64,000 bases of DNA from Tsuneonella suprasediminis (GTDB taxonomy: Bacteria > Pseudomonadota > Alphaproteobacteria > Sphingomonadales > Sphingomonadaceae): positions 1 through 64,000 of the forward strand of contig NZ_RAHJ01000019.1 of NCBI RefSeq assembly GCF_003605755.1, given 5' to 3'. The position numbers and the translations under genes are program-made. Below the pieces are notes generated by a model that saw only the letters and a list, made by a program, of their open reading frames with translations, did not search any database and was not told the origin of the DNA. Positions 33,305 through 45,156 of this stretch are shown here, piece by piece. Within the stretch, counting starts at the first letter, position 1. Each line of letters opens with the position of its first letter.

Positions 33305-34003
33305 ATGTTCGACAGGCTGACCAGCTATCTGGACTCGATCCACGCGCGTGATCCCGCGCCGCATTCGCGGTGGGAAATTCTGCTCTATCCCGGTGTCTGG
33401 GCGCTGGGGCTGCATCGAGTGGCGCATTGGCTTTATGACGCGAAGCTGTTTCTGCTGGCCCGTATGGTCAACCATTTCAGTCGCTTTCTGACTGCGATCG
33501 ATATTCATCCGGGCGCGACCATCGGCCGGAATTTCTTTATCGATCACGGCTTCACCGTCATCGGCGAAACAGCTCGGATCGGGGATAATGTCACGATCTA
33601 CCAGTGTGTCACGCTTGGCGGAACCAATCCGACCAATGGTAAGAAGGGCAAACGCCACCCGACATTGTGCGACAATGTCATAATCGGATCGGGCGCACAG
33701 ATCATCGGCCCTATCACAGTGGGCGAACGTGCTCGTGTGGGTGCGAATGCTGTCGTGACGGACGATGTACCCGAAGGGGCAACGATGATCGGGCTGAAGG
33801 CGCGTTCCACGCTCGTGCCGGCAGATCAGTGGCTGCGGGAATTTATTCCCTATGGGACACCGTGCGACGATCCATGCGAACCCAATCGCGACGGTATTGA
33901 AAAGCTGGAAGCCGAACTCGCCGCTTTGCGCGCCGAAGTTGCCGCGCTACGCGATGCGCAAAGCGACGGTGTTCATCCCAAGCGTAGCGGAACCGGTCAC
34001 TGA
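33305..34003 (+). CDS. cysE: Serine O-acetyltransferase
   Basis: CysE acetylates L-serine, the first step of cysteine synthesis. The 232-residue protein is the short EpsC-like type: N-terminal helix FDRLTSYLDSIHARDPAPHS, then a left-handed beta-helix with IHPGATIGRNFFIDHGFTVI, GETARIGDNVTIYQCVTLGG and GKRHPTLCDNVIIGSGAQII. After residue 200 it ends in a coiled-coil-like ELAALRAEVAALRDAQ tail. The catalytic His lies in DHGF. The stop and the next gene overlap by one base (TGATG). Confidence 0.93.
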   Translation: MFDRLTSYLDSIHARDPAPHSRWEILLYPGVWALGLHRVAHWLYDAKLFLLARMVNHFSRFLTAIDIHPGATIGRNFFIDHGFTVIGETARIGDNVTIYQCVTLGGTNPTNGKKGKRHPTLCDNVIIGSGAQIIGPITVGERARVGANAVVTDDVPEGATMIGLKARSTLVPADQWLREFIPYGTPCDDPCEPNRDGIEKLEAELAALRAEVAALRDAQSDGVHPKRSGTGH

Positions 34004-34368
34004 TGAACCCGGGACCGGGCGGGGCACAGTCAGGTACAGTCGTTCGGTTTCCGGGTCGTGTACCCGATCAGATCGGTTTTGCGCGCGAGGAACTACAGAA
34101 GATCCTCGATCTGTATGGCCGCATGGTCGCCGCTGGCGAATGGCGCGACTATGCGATGGATTTCACGAAGGATTGCGCCACCTTTGCAGCATTCCGGCGC
34201 ACCGCTGAACGGCCGCAGGCCCGGATCGAAAAACGCCCGGCGTTGCGTAATCGGCAAGGCATGTGGACCCTGTTCGGAGAACACGGACAAGTGCTCAAGC
34301 GTGGCCACGAACTCAGCGGCGTACTCGCCCCGATGGAGCGGCGACTGGTGAAGGCGGTGGATGATTGA
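34003..34368 (+). CDS. DUF2794 domain-containing protein
   Basis: A 121-residue conserved alphaproteobacterial protein of unknown function. The DUF2794 body is seen as FAREELQKILDLYGRMVAAG, EWRDYAMDFTKDCATFAAFR and RPALRNRQGMWTLFGEHGQV. It is cytoplasmic by sequence. It is coupled to cysE by a TGATG overlap and followed by a strong terminator, so the two form the end of a transcription unit. Confidence 0.9.
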   Translation: MNPGPGGAQSGTVVRFPGRVPDQIGFAREELQKILDLYGRMVAAGEWRDYAMDFTKDCATFAAFRRTAERPQARIEKRPALRNRQGMWTLFGEHGQVLKRGHELSGVLAPMERRLVKAVDD

Positions 34369-34464
34369 TCGCACGCTGGTCACCCCATGCGCTGGTCTCC
34401 CGATCGCAGATACGGGGTGACGGCTCCATCGCGGTGAGTCATGGTTGGCGGTTGGAATTGAATT

Positions 34465-34504
34465 GAGAGGGACACTCTGTCGTATAGACCGACGTGTCCC
34501 TCTC
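34465..34504. terminator. Bidirectional hairpin terminator
   Basis: GAGAGGGACAC (34465-34475) pairs perfectly with GTGTCCCTCTC (34494-34504) around an 18-base loop. It lies between two convergent genes (DUF2794 and an SDR). Confidence 0.7.
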
Positions 34505-34543
34505 TCTATTCATGACAGGGATTGAAGGCTGATTGTTCAGGGA

Positions 34544-35473
34544 TCAGCCGCGCGTGCCGGAAGGACCGGTGCCGGTGACTTTCTGCATCGCCTGCAGGAT
34601 CGCGCCTGACTGTTCCGCGCCCGATTGCGGCGCGTGGAGGTTGCTTTCTTCGCTGATCTTCGCCCAGTTTGCGGCGAAACCTTCCACCGTGCGCTCCCCT
34701 TCAGGCAGCCAGACAGCTTCGTTCATTTCCACCCATGCTGAGTGATAGCCACCCGCACCTGCACCGACGATAGCGTTGCTGGGTGCATCTTCACTGACGA
34801 GATAGAGCGCGGCAGGGACCACGTTCACCGGATCGAACAGCTTGAATGCTTCTTCGGGGAAGAGGTCTTCGGTCATGCGTGTACCGGCGACCGGGGCCAG
34901 CGAATTGACCTTGATGTTGTACTTCGCACCTTCAAGCTGAAGAGTCTTGGCCAGACCGACAAGGCCAAGCTTGGCCGCGCCATAGTTCGCCTGACCGAAG
35001 TTTCCGAACAGACCGGTGGACGATGCCGTCATCAGGATACGACCGTAGGACTGTTCGCGCATTGTTTCCCAACATGCCTTGCTGGCATAAGCCGAGCCGA
35101 GCAGGTGAACTTTGACCACGAATTCAAAATCTTCCGGTTCCATCTTGGCGAAAGTCTTGTCGCGCAGAACACCCGCGTTGTTGATCAGGATGTGAACACC
35201 GCCCCACTTCTGCTTGGCGTCGGCAACCATCTTTTCCATCTGGTCGTATTCGGTCACGCTGGCGCCATTGCTGACTGCTTCGCCGCCTGCCTTCTCGATT
35301 TCTTCGACGACTTGCAGCGCCATGTCGGAATGGCCGGTGCCATCGCGTGAGCCGCCAAGATCATTGACGACAACTCTGGCACCGCGCCGTGCGAGTTCGA
35401 GGGCGTATTCGCGGCCCAGACCGCCGCCTGCACCCGTGACGATTGCGACTTTGTCTTTGAACGAAATGCTCAT
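34544..35473 (-). CDS. SDR family protein, peroxisomal multifunctional enzyme-like
   Basis: A 309-residue short-chain dehydrogenase of the type found as the (3R)-hydroxyacyl-CoA dehydrogenase part of eukaryotic multifunctional enzyme 2. Seen are VTGAGGGLGREYALELARRG, VVVNDLGGSRDGTG, INNAGVLRDKTFAKM and the active-site YGAAKLGLVG. The C-terminal 60 residues (AVWLPEGERTVEGFAANWAK) are the extra segment of that subgroup. It probably acts in beta-oxidation or reduction of CoA esters. GGAGAG precedes the ATG at 35473, preferred to 35485. Confidence 0.9.
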   Translation of the reverse strand: MSISFKDKVAIVTGAGGGLGREYALELARRGARVVVNDLGGSRDGTGHSDMALQVVEEIEKAGGEAVSNGASVTEYDQMEKMVADAKQKWGGVHILINNAGVLRDKTFAKMEPEDFEFVVKVHLLGSAYASKACWETMREQSYGRILMTASSTGLFGNFGQANYGAAKLGLVGLAKTLQLEGAKYNIKVNSLAPVAGTRMTEDLFPEEAFKLFDPVNVVPAALYLVSEDAPSNAIVGAGAGGYHSAWVEMNEAVWLPEGERTVEGFAANWAKISEESNLHAPQSGAEQSGAILQAMQKVTGTGPSGTRG

Positions 35474-35576
35474 GCGGCTCTCCAATTTGCTTTACGTAAA
35501 GGGAAACGTGGCGCGGGAGTGGCACTTTCCGCGCGCGGTTGCAACCGGCGCGGCGGCCATTCGCCATGCCGTAGCG

Positions 35577-36245
35577 TCAGAGCGTTTCAAGCGCGGGAAT
35601 TAAGCCTGCGAACGAATCGATCACGGCGTCCGCATCGAGTTCGTGCGCCGGTTTGTCGCAATAGCCATAGGCGGCCGCGATTACCGGCACATCTGCCGCG
35701 CGGGCCGCTCCGGTGTCGTAGGAGCTGTCGCCTACAAATGCCATCCGCCCGCCGCCGCATTGTTCCTGTGCGGCCCACAGCGGATCGGGGGCGGGCTTCG
35801 ATTTACCTTTGCCAAGCGTATCGCCACCGATCACGCAATCGAACCGGCCGCTCAGATCGAGCGCACCGAGAATGCCCCTGGCGAAGCTTTCGAACTTGTT
35901 GGTCACCACGGCAAGGCGCACCCCTTTGGCGGCAAGCACGTCGAGCGCTTCGATTGCGCCGGGATAGGGCTGCGTGTGATCGGCGTAGTGTTCGCCGTAA
36001 TAGGCAAGCATCGCCTTATAGAGTTGGCGAAACCGGTCTTCTTCTATGCCGCCCTGCGCGTCTATCGCGCGAGCAAGCATGATTTTTGCTCCACCGCCGA
36101 TGAGATCGGATGCGGTGCCGATGGGCACCGTGACAAAGCCGCCCAGCGTCAAAGCATGGTTGACCGCAGTACCGAGATCGCGGTGGGTTTCCAGCAGGGT
36201 GCCATCGAGGTCGAAGGCGACGATATCGAACGGAAAATCGGCCAT
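35577..36245 (-). CDS. gph: Phosphoglycolate phosphatase (HAD family)
   Basis: A 222-residue HAD hydrolase. Motif I is AFDLDGTLLE (Asp12, Asp14), motif II/III region LAVVTNKFESFARGILGALD and motif IV FVGDSSYDTGAARAADVPVI. Gph removes phosphate from 2-phosphoglycolate formed in DNA repair and by oxygenation reactions. The start MADFPFDIV at 36245 fits the family; an in-frame ATG at 36419 overlaps glmU and is rejected. It diverges from glmU with 76 bases between. Confidence 0.88.
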   Translation of the reverse strand: MADFPFDIVAFDLDGTLLETHRDLGTAVNHALTLGGFVTVPIGTASDLIGGGAKIMLARAIDAQGGIEEDRFRQLYKAMLAYYGEHYADHTQPYPGAIEALDVLAAKGVRLAVVTNKFESFARGILGALDLSGRFDCVIGGDTLGKGKSKPAPDPLWAAQEQCGGGRMAFVGDSSYDTGAARAADVPVIAAAYGYCDKPAHELDADAVIDSFAGLIPALETL

Positions 36246-36321
36246 GTGCCCGTTCGGGTAGGCGAGTGTTCTTTCAACCGCAAGAATTTGGTGGCAAAGC
36301 GCCGGTGCAACTGGAGAGATC

Positions 36322-37683
36322 ATGACCGAATTCGCTGCCGTAATCCTCGCCGCCGGCAAGGGCACCCGCATGAAAAGCGATCTGCACAAAGTGCTGCATC
36401 CCATTGCCGGGCGGTCCATGCTGCATCACCTGATGGCATCGGTCGATGAACTGGGGCCGAGCAAGACAGTGGTGATTGTCGGCCACGGTCGCGAACAGAT
36501 CGAAGCGGCCGTTGCAGGCCGTGCGACTACCGCCTTGCAGGAACCTCAGCTTGGCACGGGCCATGCGGTGCAGCAGGCGCAGGCTGCGTTGTCAGGGTTC
36601 TCTGGCGATGTCATCATGCTGTATGGCGACGTGCCGTTCGTTCGCCCTGCGACGATGCGTACGATGCTTGAACGGCTCCACGCAGAGGATGCCCCTGCCA
36701 GCGTCGTGCTTGCGTTCCGTGCGACCGATCCGGGTGCCTATGGCCGGGTCATTGCGGGCGAGGGCGGCACTGTAGCCAGAATGGTGGAATTCAAAGATGC
36801 GTCAGCGGAAGAGCGCGCCTGCGACTTGTGCAATTCCGGCATGATGGCAGTCCGCGCCGAAGACCTTTGGTCGCTGCTGTCCCGTATCGGCAACGACAAC
36901 GCAGCAGGTGAATACTATCTGCCCGATGTCGTGATGACCGCCGCTGCCGATGGTCGCAAGAGCGCATATGTCGAAACCGACGAAGCGGAAGTGCGCGGCA
37001 TCAACAGCCGCGCCGAACTCGCCGCTGCGGAGGCGCAATGGCAGGATTTCAAACGAACCGAAGCGATGGATAACGGCGCATCGCTACGCGCGCCGGAAAC
37101 CGTGTTTTTCAGTTGGGATACTGAACTGGGCCGCGATGTGACGGTGGAACAAAACGTTGTGTTCGCGCCCGGGGTTACCGTTGCAGATGGCGCTCGAATC
37201 CGGGCATTCAGCCATCTGGAAGGCGCGACGGTTGGCGAAGGGTGCGAAGTGGGCCCGTACGCGCGTCTGCGTCCCGGTGCGGTGATGGAGAAGGGCGCCA
37301 AGGTTGGCAACTTCGTCGAAATGAAGAAGGCCGTTCTGGGCGAAGGGGCGAAGGCCAACCACCTGACATATCTGGGTGACGCCGAAGTGGGGCCGGGTGC
37401 CAATATCGGTGCTGGCACGATCACCTGCAACTATGACGGGTATTTCAAGCACAAGACTGTGATCGGTCCGCGTGCATTCATCGGCAGCAACTCAGCATTG
37501 GTCGCACCCGTTCGGATCGGCGCCGATGCCATCGTTGCGGCAGGCAGTGCGGTCACCCGCGATGTTGGCGATGGTGAGTTGCGTCTCGTCCGTGCGGAAC
37601 AGCTCGTCAAACCCGGTTGGGCCGACCGGTTCCATGATGCGATGAAGAAGAAGAAAGCGGCACAGCGGGAGAAGGGCGGTTGA
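36322..37683 (+). CDS. glmU: Bifunctional UDP-GlcNAc pyrophosphorylase / GlcN-1-P acetyltransferase
   Basis: GlmU acetylates glucosamine-1-phosphate and then joins it to UTP, giving UDP-GlcNAc for peptidoglycan and LPS. The 453-residue protein has the nucleotidyltransferase signature VILAAGKGTRMKSDLHKVLH at the N-terminus, LYGDVPFVRP, and after about residue 230 a left-handed beta-helix with VGPYARLRPGAVMEKGAKVG and NFVEMKKAVLGEGAKANHLT. Its stop overlaps the TTG start of a small HNH protein. Confidence 0.96.
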   Translation: MTEFAAVILAAGKGTRMKSDLHKVLHPIAGRSMLHHLMASVDELGPSKTVVIVGHGREQIEAAVAGRATTALQEPQLGTGHAVQQAQAALSGFSGDVIMLYGDVPFVRPATMRTMLERLHAEDAPASVVLAFRATDPGAYGRVIAGEGGTVARMVEFKDASAEERACDLCNSGMMAVRAEDLWSLLSRIGNDNAAGEYYLPDVVMTAAADGRKSAYVETDEAEVRGINSRAELAAAEAQWQDFKRTEAMDNGASLRAPETVFFSWDTELGRDVTVEQNVVFAPGVTVADGARIRAFSHLEGATVGEGCEVGPYARLRPGAVMEKGAKVGNFVEMKKAVLGEGAKANHLTYLGDAEVGPGANIGAGTITCNYDGYFKHKTVIGPRAFIGSNSALVAPVRIGADAIVAAGSAVTRDVGDGELRLVRAEQLVKPGWADRFHDAMKKKKAAQREKGG

Positions 37684-37955
37684 CCGACGCACCGCCTCCC
37701 TCGGCGTGCTGGTTATGTGAAAGACCGTTGGGCACCCATATCGAATGGCATCATCCTGTGCCCAAGGCGAAGAAAGGACGGGTGACATTCCCCCTTCACC
37801 CGATTTGCCATCAGGCCATCCATGCGAATTTCACCAACGCCCAGCTCGCCCGGATGGGGGATGATCGGGCAAGCCTGCTCGATAACCCGGCGCTGATGAA
37901 ATTCGTACAGTGGGTCGCGAATAAGCCACCCGATTTTCACGCCCCGACATACTAA
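37680..37955 (+). CDS. Small HNH-like protein
   Basis: A 91-residue protein with a compact HNH/zinc-finger pattern: CWLCERPLGTHIEWHHPVPK, then PLHPICHQAIHANFT. The Cys pair plus His-His and the later His/Cys fit a His-Me-finger nuclease fold, and such tiny proteins are widespread in alphaproteobacteria with no proven activity. The start is TTG at 37680, overlapping the glmU stop, with GAGAAGGG before it; no other start is available. Translation coupling to glmU is likely. Confidence 0.75.
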   Translation: MTDAPPPSACWLCERPLGTHIEWHHPVPKAKKGRVTFPLHPICHQAIHANFTNAQLARMGDDRASLLDNPALMKFVQWVANKPPDFHAPTY

Positions 37956-37974
37956 GCCGGATAGCGCGCGCGGA

Positions 37975-38220
37975 TCAGGCGTCTGCCGTTTCGCGGGTTT
38001 CCGTCGCTTTGGCTGCTTCGCCAAACCGTTCTTCCCATTCGCGAAATTCGGTGCGGCTTAGCAAGTAACGTTCGCTAGCTTCATCGAAGCTGATAACCTC
38101 TTCGCGAACGGCGCGCACGACATCGGCTTTGCGGTTGTCGGACCAGTGCACGCGGTGCGATTTGGGTAAACCGGCGCGCTTGATCGCCTCTGCCACGGTG
38201 CTGTTATAGGGGTAAGCCAT
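37975..38220 (-). CDS. sciP: SciP-like (DUF1153) CtrA-inhibiting regulator
   Basis: An 81-residue protein with one helix-turn-helix of the DUF1153 family: HRVHWSDNRKADVVRAVREE, then VISFDEASERYLLSRTEFREW. In Caulobacter, SciP binds CtrA at target promoters and blocks its activity, tying transcription to the cell cycle. The C-terminal tail here is Ala/Glu/Thr-rich. The protein is somewhat shorter and more divergent than Caulobacter SciP, so the role is inferred from family. It is convergent with the HNH gene. Confidence 0.8.
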   Translation of the reverse strand: MAYPYNSTVAEAIKRAGLPKSHRVHWSDNRKADVVRAVREEVISFDEASERYLLSRTEFREWEERFGEAAKATETRETADA

Positions 38221-38336
38221 ACTTCAATCTCCATCTGCCCCCTTGCGTCGCGCACATATTCGGCGCCGAAGGCTAATGGTGACCTGCGAAGAATGGTTTA
38301 GCTTATTTTCACCATACGGAACGAACCGATTGTGCG

Positions 38337-39662
38337 TCAGGCTGATTGGGTGTGGTTTGCAATGACAGCGGAATTTGCTTCGGACTGCTGTGGCGCCCGA
38401 TCGGCGGCAAGCACCACGAGCGCCAGCACGACTATGCTGGTGGGGTAGGTGTAAAACAGGTTACCATCCATCATGGCCATGCCAACCTGCCCGACGATTA
38501 GGGAAAGAGCCGCGATGGCTTCAGTGCGGCGACTGGCGATTGACGGGACCATCCGCCGTATCGCGGGCCAGATCATCAGGAGTACGGCACCCGTCCCAAC
38601 TATTCCCCATTGATACAGAAACTGCAGTACGAAATTATGCGGTTGGGCAATGCCACCAGCCAGATCGCCAATGTCCGCTTTGAACATTCCCATTCCATGA
38701 CCGAACAGCGGCTTGTCCAGAATATGGCTGAGTGTGTCTTGCCAGATTGTCCACCTGCTGGACGAATAGTGTTCTAGGCCCTGATCGATATCGGCCATGC
38801 GCCCGAAGATTCGCATGATGCCCCACTGTGGGTGCGGTGGAACCCAGATCATGGAAAGCAGCGCTCCTCCGGCCACCGCCCCCGATGCGATGGCCATGGA
38901 TCGCAAACGACGGCCAGAGGATGTTACGAGCACCAGCAGTACGATAGACAGCAGCAGCCCGATTGTGCCCGCACGGCTACCGCACCAGAACACCATCGCT
39001 ATCCCGATAATCGCGACTGCCGCGAAGATTGCAGATGTCGTAGCGCGTGCGCGCGTGTCTGGCAGGTGGATCGCGAATGCCAGACCTCCACAGGCAGCGG
39101 TGAGGCCGTAGAATGCCAGTTGCCGAACATTGGAAACCCCCGCGCCGATGGTGATCCAGTCATAATCCGGATCGTGACGAACCGACAGGAGGAGGCCGTA
39201 AGCTGTAACGCAATAGAGAGCTGCCCCGACAGCGGCGGCCATCAGCAGACAATCGCCCCTGCCTTGCCAGATAGAGTTCAGCCGATCCGACAGGCCGAGT
39301 GCAAGCATGGCGTGAAGCACCGATATGAGGAACAGGCAGAGCGCCAGAACGGGCTGTTCTGCAACGACAGTGGCAACCACCAGTCCCGATACCAGCCAGA
39401 CCGCGGCGCCCAGTCGCGTGGTGAAGGCCAGACGGGGCCAGGCTGCGGTTGCTGAATACCCAGCAGCCATCGCCAGAAATACGATCGCCAGTTCGGCTAC
39501 GGTGACCGGTATCGCCAGTCCGAACATGACGCTTGGTTTATCGGGCGGCGGAAATGTCAGCAGCGCGAACAGACTTGGCGAAAGGATGAGCGCGGTGACA
39601 ACGAGGCGAAACGCAATCGCGCCGCGTGCTCTGTCGCTGTCGCTCAATCGATTGATATCCAT
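38337..39662 (-). CDS. O-antigen ligase/polymerase-like membrane protein
   Basis: A 441-residue inner-membrane protein with ten or more membrane segments and the Wzy_C (O-antigen ligase) region: WCGSRAGTIGLLLSIVLLVL, a periplasmic loop with SSRWTIWQDTLSHILDKPLF and GHGMGMFKADIGDLAGG, then AQPHNFVLQFLYQWGIVGTG. The Arg in the large loop and the HN pair match conserved positions of WaaL/Wzy-type enzymes, which transfer lipid-linked glycans. The start at 39662 (MDINRLSDSD) is preferred to 39716. No other polysaccharide gene is adjacent. Confidence 0.85.
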   Translation of the reverse strand: MDINRLSDSDRARGAIAFRLVVTALILSPSLFALLTFPPPDKPSVMFGLAIPVTVAELAIVFLAMAAGYSATAAWPRLAFTTRLGAAVWLVSGLVVATVVAEQPVLALCLFLISVLHAMLALGLSDRLNSIWQGRGDCLLMAAAVGAALYCVTAYGLLLSVRHDPDYDWITIGAGVSNVRQLAFYGLTAACGGLAFAIHLPDTRARATTSAIFAAVAIIGIAMVFWCGSRAGTIGLLLSIVLLVLVTSSGRRLRSMAIASGAVAGGALLSMIWVPPHPQWGIMRIFGRMADIDQGLEHYSSSRWTIWQDTLSHILDKPLFGHGMGMFKADIGDLAGGIAQPHNFVLQFLYQWGIVGTGAVLLMIWPAIRRMVPSIASRRTEAIAALSLIVGQVGMAMMDGNLFYTYPTSIVVLALVVLAADRAPQQSEANSAVIANHTQSA

Positions 39663-40054
39663 TGCCGCCCCCGCCGAATTGGCAGAAGTTATGCCGGGCG
39701 GGTTGAGGACCGGCAACGTCCAATTATGGGTTGTGTAAGAATGACGCCGTACGGGTGGGGTAAGATCTATGCCCTGAAACCCGATACTTATGGAGGGTGG
39801 ACGCGCATTTACGCGTCAATTGGCTCAACCCGACATGGCTGGGACAATTGCAGCCCGGATCATGTCGGGAAGAGCACGTGCCTCATCCGTGTGGACTCAG
39901 GGCCATCGGGTGGGAACCGTACGCTCGTATATTGCGGCCGGGTGATCGGGCCGGACGGTCGGCCCAATGGCGAGACCTGTATGCAGGTGTGAGGACGTGG
40001 CCCCTCGCGCTATCCTGAAGCCAGCGCAATCTACTGGCGATGCAATCAGTGCAA
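39663..40054. other. Gene-poor stretch with structured potential
   Basis: No gene is supported in these 392 bases between atpC and the O-antigen ligase gene, both leftward. Short open frames exist on the plus strand (39726-39992, 39797-40018) but lack ribosome sites and family resemblance. The stretch contains a long interrupted hairpin (39829-39869) and a smaller one, ACGCG with CGCGT, around 39801-39816. It should also hold the end of the atp transcript and the ligase promoter. Confidence 0.5.
39829..39869. repeat. Long interrupted inverted repeat
   Basis: CCCGACATGGCTG (39829-39841) pairs with CAGC (39851-39854) and, after a six-base bulge, CATGTCGGG (39861-39869). The outer nine pairs are perfect. 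It could be a terminator for the atp operon on the minus strand or part of a structured RNA. Confidence 0.5.
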
Positions 40055-40315
40055 TCAGTCTTCGACGTGTTCTGCCAGCACGGTCAGACCATTTTCACCG
40101 ACTTCAGCGAATCCGCCGCGGACCTGAATTTCCACCGGTGTCGCGCCATCGGTGGCATAGATCTTCACTGCGCCGTCGCGCACGGTCGACATGAGCGGCG
40201 CATGGCCTTCGAGCACACCGAAATCGCCTTCCGCACCGGGCACGACGACCATATAGACATCTTCCGAACGGACCAGCTTGGCCGGTGTGACGAGTTCGAA
40301 GTGAAGCATCGGCAT
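40055..40315 (-). CDS. atpC: F1Fo ATP synthase epsilon subunit, short form
   Basis: The epsilon subunit joins the rotor stalk of F1. This form has only 86 residues and consists of the N-terminal beta-sandwich: [40 protein letters not shown] and [20 protein letters not shown]. The C-terminal helical hairpin that inhibits ATP hydrolysis in E. coli is absent; the stop follows directly. The ATG at 40315 has GGAGGGG before it, so a longer N-terminus (to 40447) is rejected. It is the last gene of atpHAGDC, 155 bases after atpD. Confidence 0.93.
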   Translation of the reverse strand: MPMLHFELVTPAKLVRSEDVYMVVVPGAEGDFGVLEGHAPLMSTVRDGAVKIYATDGATPVEIQVRGGFAEVGENGLTVLAEHVED

Positions 40316-40470
40316 GTTCCCCTCCACTTGTCGGAGGGCCTCTAAACTTCCCTCCAGCGTGGCGCAGGAGGGCTTGGGGGAGGGCCTCTGTTTTAAACCG
40401 GGAAGAGGGCGGCCCAACAGACCCTCTCCTGCCGCCCCCTCCCACACGATGCGGGAAGGGGCAGGGAGGA

Positions 40471-42820
<2,350 letters not shown>

Positions 42821-42848
42821 GATGGCTCCCTAGCTAGTCTCTTCAGGC

Positions 42849-44935
<2,087 letters not shown>

Positions 44936-45085
44936 TCGTCGTCGTCCTCTAAGGGTCGGAAAGGAATGTTTAACAGCCGCGCCGTTGGGTGGGCGACTGT
45001 TATGCTGCCCCGGCTTAGCTGGCGCGCCCCTATCATCGGGTTTGCCGGGATGCAACCTGACTGACGCATTGATCTTTATGGGTGT

Positions 45086-45115
45086 GGATAGCGCAAGCAG
45101 TTTTGCACGCTATCC
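45086..45115 (-). terminator. Hairpin between protease gene and atp operon
   Basis: GGATAGCG (45086-45093) pairs with CGCTATCC (45108-45115), with further CAA/TTG pairing inside. It lies 42 bases after the stop of the leftward protease gene and upstream of atpH, so it fits a terminator for the former. No T-run follows on the minus strand. Confidence 0.5.
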
Positions 45116-45156
45116 GATGACGCACTCGGAATGGCGGATAGACGAATTGGCCAGGC

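Noticed and set aside
39726-39992. Possible 88-residue protein on the plus strand downstream of atpC
   Set aside because: No ribosome site or family match; a competing frame of similar length overlaps it, and the region has hairpins.
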